A program made the translations under genes and the position numbers. Shown here in pieces: positions 45,125 through 55,935 of a DNA stretch of 64,000 nt. The stretch's first letter is position 1. Every line of letters begins with the position of its first letter. This DNA comes from Molanna angustata (Eukaryota > Arthropoda > Insecta > Trichoptera > Molannidae): assembly GCA_963576475.1 (NCBI GenBank), contig OY754970.1, positions 26,419,091-26,483,090 on the forward strand. Direction: 5' to 3'. The notes under the pieces were generated by a model. It was given only the letters and a program-made list of their open reading frames with translations. It was not told where the DNA came from and did no database searches.

Positions 45125-45384
45125 TGTAGAAAACATCAGGTGATGGGTATTAGATGGTAGGTAGTGGACTGTATTTTTAAACTATCTCACCGATGCTTCT
45201 ATACTCCTGGTTCACTGATTATTTTTTCTGTGCACACATCCACACGCAGTGGTCTTCAAACTTGTACTGGTTAATTTCACTTGACACTTATTGTCACCCA
45301 AAATTATTTTGACAAGTGACAATTCTCATACATCGGTGAGGGGACAATGGCATGGAAGGGATTTAAAGGAAATATGCTTCAACA
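45125..45384 (-). repeat. 5' LTR of the BEL element
   Basis: 260 bases, near-identical to 39309-39568. In the minus-strand sense this LTR would hold the promoter and transcription start. The leader from 45124 to 44818 follows, beginning near the candidate primer-binding site. Confidence 0.95.
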
Positions 45385-45389
45385 ATACC

Positions 45390-45779
45390 TATATTATTAT
45401 TGGCTAACAAAGTAGGTACCATTGATTGAAATTTGAAACAATTAATTACCCAATGGTCAGTTGTATTTTAATTTACTAAAAAAAGGTTTTTTTAGTCCCT
45501 ACCTAACAGTTTATACATGATGGTGATGGTTATATGGTGTCTAACTTTTAGTTTTTGTACCTACAATACATTATTTTTATTAGTGCGTTATTTTTGTGAG
45601 AAGCTAAATTTACGATTATTATTGTACCTACTTTGTGTGTTTAGCACCATACTTGTTTTCCTATTTTTCATTTAACTATAGGTAAGAGTATTATTTGACC
45701 AAAGTGGTGTAGACCGAAAATGGAGGTGGACGAGACACGAGACAAAACCCTCTGATCCGAGATCGTCGATTTTACCGAC
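45390..45779. other. AT-rich stretch without a gene
   Basis: Nothing recognisable. Confidence 0.45.
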
Positions 45780-46754
45780 CGCGGATGATTGTGGGTCCAT
45801 CAGGAATCGTGATTCGGTGATAGTTCAAAGCCTTAAACGGAAATCTCTACATCAATCACCGGATATACCATCAAAAATGAAGCCTTCTTGTACAACTGAA
45901 CAAGCCGCAGTGCACCCAACGCGATAGAATCATATCCAATGAAATATTCAAGCTTATCGAATTCCTTCATTGTTTATATCCAAAATTGTGAAAGTGGGAA
46001 ACCGATCAATCCTATAGAAGTTATTAATGGCACAATTAATTCTTAAGGAGATTTTAAGATCTCTGCTGAATTCAACACCCGTGAACAAGCGAATTTCTTC
46101 AAACTGAATATTATAACTGTATCCGATGGCAAATTTAAAGCATTTATACTGATGCACCACTTAACGCAAATGGGACTAAGGAGAGGCATTCCTACCAATA
46201 TTTCAGAAAGCGGTAAAAATGCGAAGTCTGAATTACAAGGATAATTCTCAAGGTACAGTGACATGGAAACCATCAAAAACCGTCGTTCTTACGTTTGAAG
46301 CCCAATTATTGCACGATAACATCTACCTCAAGAAAAGAAAATTTTTGAAATTGTTGCAGTCGTTACAGATTGTATCGTTTTATATATTAATTATATTAAT
46401 ATTGAAACAGCAATGAGAGAATCTCTAAATGGCTTAACTCATATTATGGACTCGAAGTTTCACATCAAAAAATGTTAAGCAATCGCCTAATAGATACTCA
46501 AGGAAACACAACATGGCAAGCATATCAGTTAAAATTGGTGAAATTACAATTCCTACTGTTGAACAAGTCAAATTTACTGGCATGATCCTGGATACGTAGT
46601 TATCATGGACTTCTCACATTTCCCACAAACTTACCAAACGTGAAAAAAATATCAATTCATTGAGAGCAGTTTCTAGAGTTTGGTGGGGCTCCCATCTTAC
46701 TACTGTGAAGATTTTATATAATTCCACTATTCGTACCTATTAGTCATTTGGACT

Positions 46755-47812
46755 CAGTGGCGGATACATAATTATTTCATGCTGTGAAACAGTGATGTTA
46801 TCGAGAATACTGAAGGAAATCAAAGATTCTCGTTATTACAGCATCATCTTTGATGATACTACGGACATAGCACTCATCACCTAAGTGAGTTTAGCTGCAA
46901 GATATGTTGATGGTGACGGCAAATTACATGAAAGATTTTTGGGTTTCATTGACATCCATAAAGACAATGATTGTAGTGGAAACATTGACGATAAACCTCA
47001 AGAGAGAAGTCAATCTCGCTGTCTCTCGCAGTTGCAAAGTTACAAGTGTGAGAAACTCACTTGGTAATATAGGTACTATTAAAGAAGTAGTATCGTTCGT
47101 TACAGCGCCTAGCAAACGGTTCGCAACATTAAAGAGTCACCTAAAACACTCGCTGCAGTCACATTGTCAAACGAGGTAGGTTGAGCGACATGATGCTGTT
47201 ATTCAATTCGCAGCTGATCTCGGAAAAGTTTGCAAAGATCTTAAAGAAATACAGTGTTGGAGGGATAGAACAACGGCTGCCAAAAACAAACAAAGAACAA
47301 AGCTTATATTCTCCTTCGAGCTCCCTCTAATTGCGAGTTTATTATCACGCTGTTTACACTGAGTGACATTATGAGCATAACATATCCAGTCAGCAAAACC
47401 TTGCAAGACCCTAGCTTGGACGTCGCGATGGCAAAAGCAAAATTAGATTAAACGTTCAAGGTGTAGGTACGACGGCATGAGAGTTAATGGTGAGGTCGAC
47501 AACGAAGGAGGATCGAATAAATGGCTTAGCTCTGTTGAACACTCACCCTGACATTGATTGTCCTATTGACGATGTTATTAACCAATTTGCCAGGAAGAAT
47601 AGGCGCATAGGATTCATCATTTAAGGAAGAGAAACTTTTTTATATCATAAGATGGCATTGTCTTGTACCTATGTGTATAATCAGTTTAAAAATAAAACAT
47701 TTTTAAACATTGCATGTGACTTGATTATTTTTTTTATTACGATAAAAGTAAAAATAGCTCAAGGTATCTTTTGCGCCCCCCCCCCCTTGAGATTTTTCTG
47801 TATCCGCCACTG
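46755..47812 (+). mobile_element. hAT element (ZMYM-type transposase remnant)
   Basis: The TIR is CAGTGGCGGATACA and the complement ends at 47812. TTTGGACT (46747-46754 and 47813-47820) is a perfect 8-bp TSD. The interior keeps pieces of a transposase of the kind found in ZMYM1-like genes. At 1,058 bp it is an internal deletion derivative. A run of C (47777-47786) lies near the right end. Confidence 0.92.
46790..47480 (+). pseudogene. hAT transposase fragments
   Basis: SRILKEIKDSRYYSIIFDDTTDIALIT, with FDDTTD as the first catalytic Asp region, is followed by VSLAARYVDGDGKLHERFLG, AVSRSCKV..., RWVERHDAVIQFAADLGKVC (as WVERHDAV) and LKEIQCWRDRTTAAK. Stops and shifts occur throughout, and the C-terminal dimerisation region is missing. 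Confidence 0.75.
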
Positions 47813-47899
47813 TTTGGACTATGATTGTTTCCTGATAGAGCCGATAAGTACCTGAATATCTGAAATCCAAATAAGAGAGAATTCAATCTAAATACCTTC

Positions 47900-48249
47900 G
47901 CTTGATAGTTGGTGCAGTGCGCTCCTCACAAATAAATGCGCTTCAGGTGGAATGCGTACCTCTCAATCTTAGATGACAATATTTAGCCGATAAATTCATA
48001 CTTAAACGAATCAACTATATAACTCTCATCCTCTTCTCAGAATTTCAATGCTCTCATTTCTATGCCAATGTCACCGGTATTGGCTAAAAAAAATGTATTC
48101 CTCCAATGTGCCAAGTTATCAAAAACTCTTCATTAAAAATGTCTTTAACTGATACCCCAGTCTATGCTACCATAGGTAGGTACCTAATAAGAAATTCCGT
48201 TTGAGGCAATTACATTTATCCCAAACATTGATCTACATAAAAATTCAAC
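47900..48249. other. LINE tail and unassigned DNA
   Basis: The first part continues the RT thumb of the dead LINE. From about 48050 I see only a decayed sequence with TAGGTAGGTACCTA at 48174-48185. Confidence 0.4.
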
Positions 48250-48415
48250 ACTAAGTGCTAGTGTTGGTAAGCCGTTTGGTTTCTATGCGGGCGTCCTGGG
48301 GTCGATTCCCAGCAGAGGAGAAATTGATTCAAATTCATTTCTCACTCAAATATTGCTTCTCTGGGCTGGAATCACTGGTTAGTTTGAAGAAATTGCCATA
48401 CGGCAATAAACTTAT
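48250..48415 (+). repeat. Second tRNA-derived SINE-like repeat
   Basis: A B box (GGGGTCGATTCCCAGCAGAGG) follows an A-box-like stretch (AGTGTTGGTAAGCCG). The body ends GCCATACGGCAATAAACTTA with a short (TTA)n tail. The body is unlike the first SINE family. It lies between the RT and the RNase H remnants of the dead LINE. Confidence 0.6.
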
Positions 48416-48654
48416 TATTAATGTTATAAGTAATATGTTCAACAGTATTGTCATGTCTAACAGGCTTTCCCACTTACAAATATATACGGATGGGTCTAAC
48501 AAAAATCAAAATGGGCATAGACCATGTATGCGGAGCTGCAATTCATCCTATAAAAAAAACAATCTCTCATAAAAATTTCCAAAGATTGTTTAGTAGGTAT
48601 TTACAGCATGTAAAATGTTCAGTAATAATAATAATAATTAAAAACTTTTATTGT

Positions 48655-48776
48655 GATAAACTAAGTAGGTACCAAACTATAAACCCATAAATCATAATTA
48701 TTAAATATTTTAAGATACTTTGTTTTCTATACAACACATGTTGGTACCTATGTATGTCTAGATAGGATAAACAAAA
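48655..48776 (+). repeat. Fragment of the Helentron-like element
   Basis: CCCATAAAT, AAATATTTTAAGATA, TTTTCTATACAACACATGT and AGATAGGATA match the left part of copy A (about 1600-1700) in the same orientation. It is separated from copy B, which lies in the opposite orientation. Confidence 0.7.
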
Positions 48777-48839
48777 TATCTTAAAATGTTTATTAATTTG
48801 ACTTTACGTGTTAATAGTTTGGTACGTATTTTTCAATTA

Positions 48840-49940
48840 TCCAACTGTCGATTTGTTCAGGAGAACTTTGTTCTCTTAACATATCGACGTATCAAGCCAG
48901 AATACGCGAGAATTGTATGGAGAGGTCTACTTTTTTCACGGCTTTTCCAACTTTGAAGTCAAAAAACACCAACTTAGAGTCTTCGCAGCATATATGTTCC
49001 ATACACGGATTTACTCAGAATTCGGAGTAGAACATTTCGTGTGTCTGTGTGTGTGTGTGTGTCTGTGTGTGTGTGTGTGTCTGTGTGTGTGTGTATGTCT
49101 GTGTGTGTGTGTGTGTGTGTCCTTCCCCCCCTTATAACTTTTGATCCGCTGAATTTACAGAGCCTAAAATTTCAGAATATATAAACAGTTATAGGCCTAC
49201 AAAACTTTTATACTCGGAATTTTGAATTTTTGTTTCAGTCAGGGGTTATCAACTTTTGAATTTTTATTTTATTTTTCCCTATATCTCAGAAACCATAAAA
49301 GCTAGAACGCTGAAAATTGGTATAAACATAGACAAATACAAAATCTCAAATTATTTTTTTCAAAAAAATTCCAGGGTTTCTCAAACATTTTTTATTAAGA
49401 AAAGTATTTTTTTTATGATAAATTTATGAGTTTAACTGCCTATATTTCCATTTTTTTTTAAATATCGAAAAAAGCCGAAACACCCCAACTAGATAATTTA
49501 ATTTTATATAAAAAATATTAACATTGTAGCAGTACATCTCAAATTTTTTTTAAAATTTTTTATAAAAATTGAATTTAGTGACGACATCGCTTCATACAAT
49601 TTGTATGGTAGTCACCTATACACAATATCAAAGAAGACTTAATAGTTTGATACTTCATCTCTAAACATACAATATACATATACCATCATGCTGTTTTCAT
49701 ATTCCGGGTAGGAAAAAAAGACTGACCTCCATACTATCCTATCTTGACTACCTAGGTACATGTGTTGTATAGAAAACTAAATATCATAAAATAATAAATA
49801 ATTTGTATTTATGGGTTTGGTACTTATTCTTCAACTATACATACTATCGCTGTCGACAGTTGGATCTCATGTGTTACATGCAACTAGTAATACATACTAT
49901 CGCTATCGACAGTTGGATCTCATGTGTTACATCCAGCTAG
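48840..49940 (-). mobile_element. Helentron-like element, copy B, with duplicated 5' end
   Basis: On the plus strand it begins TCCAACTGTCGATTTGTTC with the GTTCAGGAGAAC hairpin and has a GT microsatellite at 49039-49121. It ends in the CTAGT side. The terminal unit (TACTATCGCT(G/A)TCGACAGTTGG to the ATGTGTTACAT hairpin) is present twice, at about 49849-49888 and 49891-49940. Confidence 0.85.
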
Positions 49941-50504
49941 TATACAAAAATACCCAGCGGGTCAGCTCTGAAGCCGATTAACATTAAATAGGTGTTGTAA
50001 ACTACTCAATAGTGGTATAAACAAAAAAGTAATTATTTTAATTTATTAAAATAATTATAAGCCACAAAAGTTGCAAAGTATCAAGATAAAAATACCTACC
50101 TAAGTTCATTAGCGTTGTTTGGTAAATTTAAGTAGCTTATAGGTATTGATCATAAAATCAAAATAGACGTTATTATAATAGCTACGAGTGGGTAGCATTG
50201 TTGCATTTGACATGGTGGAGAAACTAATTGTCTCGGTTCATATCCCACGAGTTGTCCTTCATGGCTGATTTCTCTCGCTAATCCATTATCAGTTACACTC
50301 GTGTCTACTGATTTATATCAAGTAACTACATCACTTCAAGTTTTTTTGAATAGGTATCTTAATGACAGTAGGACCATTTCTGTAAACTGGATTGCCTTTC
50401 AGTTTTTATTTGCGCTTTATCATCATATTGTCACAGGAACTTCACAGGAAAAACTGTCAAAGGAAAAAATCTATCCGTCTACTTAGGCTGGGTTGTTTCT
50501 TGTT
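49941..50504. other. AT-rich stretch without a gene
   Basis: A frame at 50301-50486 has no motif. Confidence 0.45.
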
Positions 50505-50645
50505 TCAATAAAAGTATCGGTAATAGTATAGTTTAAATACTTTGATTTCATAAAATTGTTCAAAATTGAGTCGTTTATTGGCGGCATTTAAATTCAATGA
50601 AACAATTTTATGATATCAAAGTATTTATACTAGATATACTTTTAC
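50505..50645. repeat. Foldback (long inverted repeat)
   Basis: TAAAAGTAT, AGTATA, AAATACTTTGAT and TCATAAAATTGTT on the left reappear complemented on the right (AACAATTTTATGA, ATCAAAGTATTTA, ATACTTTTA), with a spacer near 50570-50600. It would make a stem of about 50 bp with some mismatches. I see no TSD, so its nature is open. Confidence 0.7.
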
Positions 50646-50879
50646 ATTAATATTTGTTCGAGAAACAATTACCAATTATTTTTTCAATAAATTTACCACA
50701 AAATGCATTAAAAATACTAAGATTTTGTGTTATTTTTTTAACAATTATTTATTGCTGACTAGCTTTATTGTACCGCCGTTGGCCAAGAATGTAAATATGT
50801 GAAGGAATAAACAACCGTTTTTATAATATTGTCACACAAAATTTTAGTAAGATACGAGGTGATTTAAAATTTGATTTGT

Positions 50880-51850
50880 TATAAACATTAACAGTTGGCC
50901 AACCCATTCCTTTGTATGTAGTGTAAAGTAAAATTTCTGCAAAATCGGATTACCTATGAAAAGTGGTTTATAGTTTGATTACATTTAAGCGATGTAAAAT
51001 GTTCAAGTGTTGGCCACAACCCATTCGTTTTTTTATATTGCCATCAAGTGTGAATAAATTATATAAAATTCCTGCACGCTTAGTTAATGCTTTTAAATAG
51101 GACTGATTATCAACGCTGTAAAGAGTTTAGTATTGGCCACAACGCCCATTATTATGTACCTATAGTCATAAAAAGAAAATGTGTACAGAAAATTTTAACA
51201 AAATTGGACGATGGAAAAAGTTTAAAATTTGATTGAACAAAATCATTAAAAAGAGTCTAGTAGTGGCCACATTCCATAATTTTTCATCAAGTGTGCATAT
51301 AGTCTATACCTAATATTTCTGTAAGACAATAAGACTATAAGACATAATACTGATCCAAAGGTCTACATAAAAGAAGAGGAGACTATAGGAAATATTTTGA
51401 ATATTAATTTTTAGGTACCTAAGTCCCTATAAAAAATGAGATGGGAAATGGTTTAATATTTGATTAAACCAAAGTATTAAAAAGAGTCTTGTGTTGGTCA
51501 CATCCCATTCGTTATTATGTTTTTTCATCAAGTGTGCATATAGTTTATAATATTTCTGCACAATCAGACTGTCTGACTTAAAATTTACAAAAAACTAAAC
51601 ATAAAACAAGAAGAAAAATATAGTTATTAATATTAATATAAACTTTGTGAAGTGTTCAGTGTTGGCCACAATCCCCATTTTTTATGTAGGTACTGTCATC
51701 GAAAGCAAACGTGTTTGCTTTCGATGACATTTATAAATATAGAATTTCGTTTGATTTATAAATATAGAATGATTTAACAAAAGTATTTAAAAGATTCTAT
51801 AGTGTTTGTCACATCCCATTCGTTTTTATATGCCTATTATTTTCATCAAA
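50880..51850. repeat. Ancient degenerate repeats with a GTGTTGGCCACA core
   Basis: Related words occur at about 50894, 51013, 51133, 51262, 51494, 51660 and 51803. Consensus: TGTTGGCCACAACCCATTCG, often followed by TCATCAAGTGTGCATATA. Spacings are about 120, 120, 130, 230, 165 and 145. This is an old tandem family whose units have diverged and gained insertions. Confidence 0.65.
51694..51729. repeat. Perfect 36-bp palindrome
   Basis: TGTCATCGAAAGCAAAC and its exact complement flank GT. It interrupts one unit of the degenerate repeat family. Confidence 0.9.
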
Positions 51851-51884
51851 TGTGCATATACTCTATATAAAATAAGAAGAATCA

Positions 51885-52170
51885 GACTATAGGAAATAGT
51901 TTGTATAAGAACTGATCCAAAGATCTATAGAAAAAGACTATAAGAAAGAGTTTGTAAAAGAACTGACCCAAAAGTCTACAAAAAAGAAGAAGTAGACCGT
52001 AGGAAATAAATTGTATAAAAACTGACCTTATAACGTCTACACAATAGAAGAAGAAAAAGACTATAGGAAATACTTTGTATAAGAACTGTCCCAAAGGTCA
52101 AAATAAGAAGAATTAGACTTAAGGAAAAAGATTTTATAAGAACTGACCTAAATATCTACATAAAAGATCA
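51885..52170. repeat. Minisatellite, about 60-bp unit, five copies
   Basis: Units read like GACTATAGGAAATAGTTTGT, ATAAGAACTGA(T/C)CCAAAG and TCTACATAAAAAGAAGAA. An extra diverged copy lies at 51335-51400. The minus-strand frame across it is spurious. Confidence 0.75.
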
Positions 52171-52179
52171 AGGCAATAC

Positions 52180-52630
52180 ACATAAATTTATACTTAGTAA
52201 AAAAAGTTTTTCTTTATAATAAATGTTTGAGAAATTCTGGAATTTCTTAAAAAACAAATCAGAAAATTCGTAATCGTCTATTTTATACCAACTTAAAGCG
52301 TTCTAGTTTTTGGGGTTTTTGAGATACCTATATGGAAAAATAAAACGAAAATTATAAACCTTTAAATCCAAATAATTGTATATTTTAAGACATTTTGTTT
52401 TCTATGAGATAATTATATGGAAAAATAACACAAAAATTCAAAAGCTGATAACCCCTGACTCAAAAAAAAATTCGAAACACAGAGTATAAAAGGTTTGTAG
52501 GCTTGAAATTTTCTATACTTTCTAAAGTTTAAGGCTCTGAATTAAGCGTTTCGAAAGTTTAAAGGGGGACAGACACACACACACATACACAATAAATGTT
52601 CTAATCCGTATTCTGTGAAAATCCATGTAT
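52180..52630 (+). repeat. Decayed Helentron-like element fragment
   Basis: AATGTTTGAGAAA, CTGATAACCCCTGACT, GAGTATAAAAG(G)TTTGTAGGC, GACACACACAC and TGTTCTAATCCGTATTCTG match copy A from about 2030 to 2400. It contains GAGATACCTATATGG where copy A has GAGATATAGGG. Confidence 0.75.
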
Positions 52631-52639
52631 TGAACATTA

Positions 52640-52690
52640 TTTGGCGGTCTTCGTGGATCAGTTGGTTAGGTATCTGCCTGTTGATCCAAT
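52640..52690 (+). repeat. SINE head fragment
   Basis: GGCGGTCTTCGTGGATCAGT, TGGTTAGGTATCTGCCTG and TTGATCC match the head of the first SINE family and stop before the B box. Confidence 0.75.
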
Positions 52691-52799
52691 TTTTTTTTAT
52701 ATAAAAAATGAATATGTCCTTGTTAAACAAGTACATATACATCTTCCTACGTTCCCTAAAATAAGCATAAATGCTTGTGCTATAGGTGAACGAAATCGG

Positions 52800-52868
52800 T
52801 CGAGGCAGGATTCGAACTCGCGACCACTGGGTTACTAACCCAGCGCGCTAACCGCTCTGCCATCGACA
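52800..52868 (-). tRNA. tRNA-Thr(AGT)-like sequence, probably a SINE head or pseudogene
   Basis: The minus strand reads GTCGATGGCAGAGCGGTTAG, then CGCGCTGGGTTAGTAACCCA and GTGGTCGCGAGTTCGAATCC. The anticodon arm is perfect: CTGGG/CCCAG around TTAGTAA, anticodon AGT. The B box GTTCGAATCC is perfect. The T stem has a mismatch and a wobble, and the acceptor stem pairs over only about five bases (GTCGA/TCGAC). It abuts a LINE fragment, so I doubt that it is functional. Confidence 0.45.
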
Positions 52869-52879
52869 AAATCCAAATT

Positions 52880-53560
52880 TCCTGGGGTAGTTCGGCAGAA
52901 ATTTGGCAAACATCGGCAATGGCCTTGGTATACAGCGCGGCGGAGTACCACCGGTGTGGCCATGAAGTGCTCATTGCAACAAGATTGACACAGAGTTAAA
53001 CAATACAATGAGAATTGTTGCCGGTGCGGTGAAATCTTACGCTCCCTTGGCTACCTATCTTGTCCAATATCGCTCCTCTGAAAGTGCGCAGAATCATGGC
53101 AAGAGTCAAGGAAATGGAAAAAATAAAGGGGAAACCATCACTGCCGGCGCGGCGTTTCAAGATTGAGGAAACCAATCTGGAGTGTGAGATATGTGAACTT
53201 TGATGCCGGTAATGACTGGAGACAAGACTGGGAAAGGGCGGAGGTTTGTAACAAATCTCTGATTCCGGACCCAACCAAGCGAATCCCTGGTTTCAACTTG
53301 CCTCGCAAAGCATCCGCACAGAGCAGGGTTGTTGCAACTACTTCCTATGGAAGTGGGGCAAAATGGAAACACCCAACTGCGAATGCGGAGCTGCAAGGCA
53401 GACGGTGGCACTCTTGGTGAGAGAATGCCGGATCACTGGAGGAACTGCATGCGGCTGACTCGGAGGCAGTGGACTGGCTATTAATGTCGGCGGGCTTCCA
53501 AATTTGATTGACGTGACACCACGACGCAACCCTCGCGTTGATGAAAATGCCGATTGCCAC
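52880..53560 (+). pseudogene. Jockey-like LINE, RT C-terminal tail
   Basis: ALVYSAAEYHRCG, LPWLPILSNIAPLKVRR, PTKRIPGFNLPR and NCECGAARQTV...LVRECRIT are readable in different frames. These are the C-terminal blocks also found in the decayed LINE at 59375-62860 (IHVLANIAPPEIRRRQ, RRVPGFNLPRM). The cysteine-rich end (CECG...HLVREC) is the zinc-like tail of this family. It is 5'-truncated. Confidence 0.75.
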
Positions 53561-53755
53561 ACGCAAAGTAAAAATATCTATTGTTATCAACAATCTCATA
53601 ATCTTTGGTGGAGAAAATACATTAAATTAAGATATTTACATCTCGTTATAAGCATAGTATAATATCATTCAGAGAAAATATTTTCTCATATTGAGAATCT
53701 TTATTTCCTCCACGAATTCTTGGATTGAAAAGTTATAATTTGTTAATTTATGATA

Positions 53756-54722
53756 GGGGCAAGTTGTGTTCCTCTGGACAGTATAATTATTTCCATAAAT
53801 GAACACTTTTATTTCAACATTTCAACACATTTAAGATAATAAACATATCACATGCATCACTAATTTGACATCTTGTATTTTCGTTCAAAGTGTAAGCGTG
53901 AATCGATGTTTTTATTTTTTTATTCAAAAAGTAAATATTTTCATTTTTTATCGAGTTATTTTTTTATTATAAGAATCATATTATACAAATATATTCAATA
54001 ATACATTGAAACATGCTCATTTGCAGTGTTATTGAAGTAGTAATCTCTTTGATAACCTATCTTCAAAAATATTTACGACAAGATACGTTAAAAATGTATA
54101 CCACATGTTCCTCTGGACACTGATTTGCGTGTTCTTTTGCACACGCCAGAGGAACATGCTATCGTATTTTCAGCACCATTGCCAGGTAGCAAAACTGAAA
54201 AAACTAGGACTCACCTATAAAAAAATAGTTGATCATGATGTCCTCAAAGATGCCGTTAGTGATGTTTTGAGTTGTAAGATATCTAATTATTTTGAATTTG
54301 TAATATTATATCTTTCTTTTTACTAAAATTTCTGGGTTATTTGTTATTTTTTTATAAATTTTCTATGATGTTATTGAATTGCTTCAATTATGGACATTCT
54401 GAGTTATTTTTTCAACCAAAAATCCAATGTTGATAAGCATACACAGTTGTTGTTAAACTGTCCAGAGGAACATTACTTAATGTCCAGAGGAACATTCTCT
54501 CCGTGTTCCTCTGGACAATATTGAAGTTGTTATAAAAACGTAATTATTCTATGTACCTATAGAAGAAGATTTATCAGAATAAAATATTAGAGAACAATAA
54601 AATGTTTATTTGAGCTTCATATGACCTAAACATTTTGATGTAGGTAATACTCCATTGATTTTAATTTAAAAAATAAAGTTCATCAAAAACTGGAAAATGT
54701 CAGGAGGAACACAACTTGCCCC
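53756..54722. mobile_element. TA-flanked DNA element rich in one 13-base motif
   Basis: The TIR is GGGGCAAGTTGTGTTCCTC and its complement, flanked by TA (53754-53755 and 54723-54724). The motif GTTCCTCTGGACA or its complement occurs in both TIRs and near 54108, 54152, 54459, 54479 and 54503. It is 967 bp with only one short frame (54105-54326) that I do not recognise. A TA TSD with this layout resembles the pogo-like element at 33422-34749. Confidence 0.75.
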
Positions 54723-54724
54723 TA

Positions 54725-55534
54725 ATAATTATTGTGTTTCAATATTTTTTGGTTGTATATGAAATTATATTTTCTTGATCCAAGACAAATTTATTTATGT
54801 AGGTACCTATCTATAAGTAGGTACATTTAACAACGAAGACACTTTATCAAATGTTACTTAATCATGTTTCCAACAAGTGTGGTATCATCAGATTTTATAA
54901 TCTAATCATGTTAATTTTATATTCACAACACATCTTGTAAAAAGCTAATATGGCAATATGCTAACAGCTGTCACTAATAGATACCTATGCATGTACGTAC
55001 GTAAGTATTATTAGGAATCTACCTGCTAATATTTTTTTATACGACTCCTAAGGATGGACGTTGATGGAATCAAATTTATATTAATGTATCGTAATTCAAT
55101 TTCCTGACAAATAATGAATAGTTTTTTTATGCTAATAGCAAAGTATTTATGTTGTATAATCATTATCTAATATTTATATTACGAGTATAACTTTACTTAC
55201 TTACATGTTAGTATAAATATACTAAATTAAAGGTAATTTGCGTATAATATCCCAAAGCAGGTGTACCTAAGTACCTACCTATATTATATTTATTGAGGAC
55301 TGATGAGAAGATATAAAATTGACACACGTGATAATATGAAACTAAATAACTCGATACCTACAGTAAACATTATCGTGAGTAGGTAGGTACATTTACTTGG
55401 AAATAAAACAAAAAAATACGTTGGTAAAACTAAAGTTATAGAGGTGAAAGAAAATTTACAGAGGTGAAAGAGAAGAAACGAAAATTAAAGGCCGGCTAAG
55501 AAACCACGTGAAGAAGTAATAGCTATAAAAATGT
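54725..55534. other. AT-rich stretch without a gene
   Basis: Nothing recognisable apart from TAGGTACCTA strings. Confidence 0.5.
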
Positions 55535-55935
55535 CGAAACATCCCAACAAGATAATTTAATTTTCTATGAAAAGTAGATACATTATATAGTACCTACATA
55601 GTTCATCTTAAACATTTTTATTAAAATTTTTGTAAACATTGAATAGGTACACAATATTTACGGGGACTCTCAATAGTTTGATACTCAATCTCCAAACATG
55701 CATATATCATCACGCTGTTTACATATTCGGGGTAAGATTGACAGTTGTACAGATGTGTTACATGTAATTAGTCCAACCAGCAATGAGCAAGTTTTTGACG
55801 TAGTTGAAAAAAACAGGTAGGTAGGTACAATATAGATAGACCTCCCCATAATTTCCACATGCACACGGGACTCAATACTGTCGATTTATTAAGAGATATA
55901 CCTAATTGTATTAAACAAATCGACAGTTGGAATAG
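55535..55935 (-). repeat. Decayed Helentron-like element fragments
   Basis: AAACATCCCAACAAGATAAT (compare ACACCCCAACTAGATAAT), GTTTGATACTCAATCTCCAA, CATCACGCTGTTTACATATT and GTACAGATGTGTTACATG match copy B in order. A piece of the other end (ACTGTCGATTTATTAAGAGA, AAATCGACAGTTGG) lies at 55877-55935. Confidence 0.7.

Larger units (their letters stand above)
39309..45384 (-). mobile_element. BEL/Pao LTR retrotransposon, complete, recently inserted
   Basis: The 6,076-bp element has two 260-bp LTRs that differ at two positions that I can see, short TGTAGAA/TTCTACA ends, and a perfect 5-base TSD ATACC (39304-39308 and 45385-45389). On the minus strand gag, protease, RT, RNase H and integrase follow in the BEL/Pao order. 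A candidate primer-binding site, TGGCCCTCCTAACCG, lies just inside the 5' LTR (45102-45117). A weak purine stretch GAGTGGGCGG precedes the 3' LTR. Similar LTRs imply a recent arrival, yet the coding region already has three lesions. Confidence 0.96.
45780..48600 (+). pseudogene. Decayed RNase H-bearing LINE (I/jockey-like), split by two insertions
   Basis: Parts of three regions remain. The ORF1-type gag block (about 45780-46400) has DGKFKAF, RRGIPTNIS, KNAKSELQ and DNSQGTVTWKPSKTVVLTFEA. The RT thumb and tail (46500-46754, then 47813-48175) has ISVKIGEITIPTVEQVKFTG, SLRAVSRVWWGSH and, after the hAT element, LRLIVGAVRSSQINALQVEC. An RNase H start (48421-48580) has the D block (YTDGSK) and GCGAAIHLPIKK-like words. 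Most of the EN and RT is deleted and frames change often. The RNase H places it nearer I-type elements. Confidence 0.75.
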
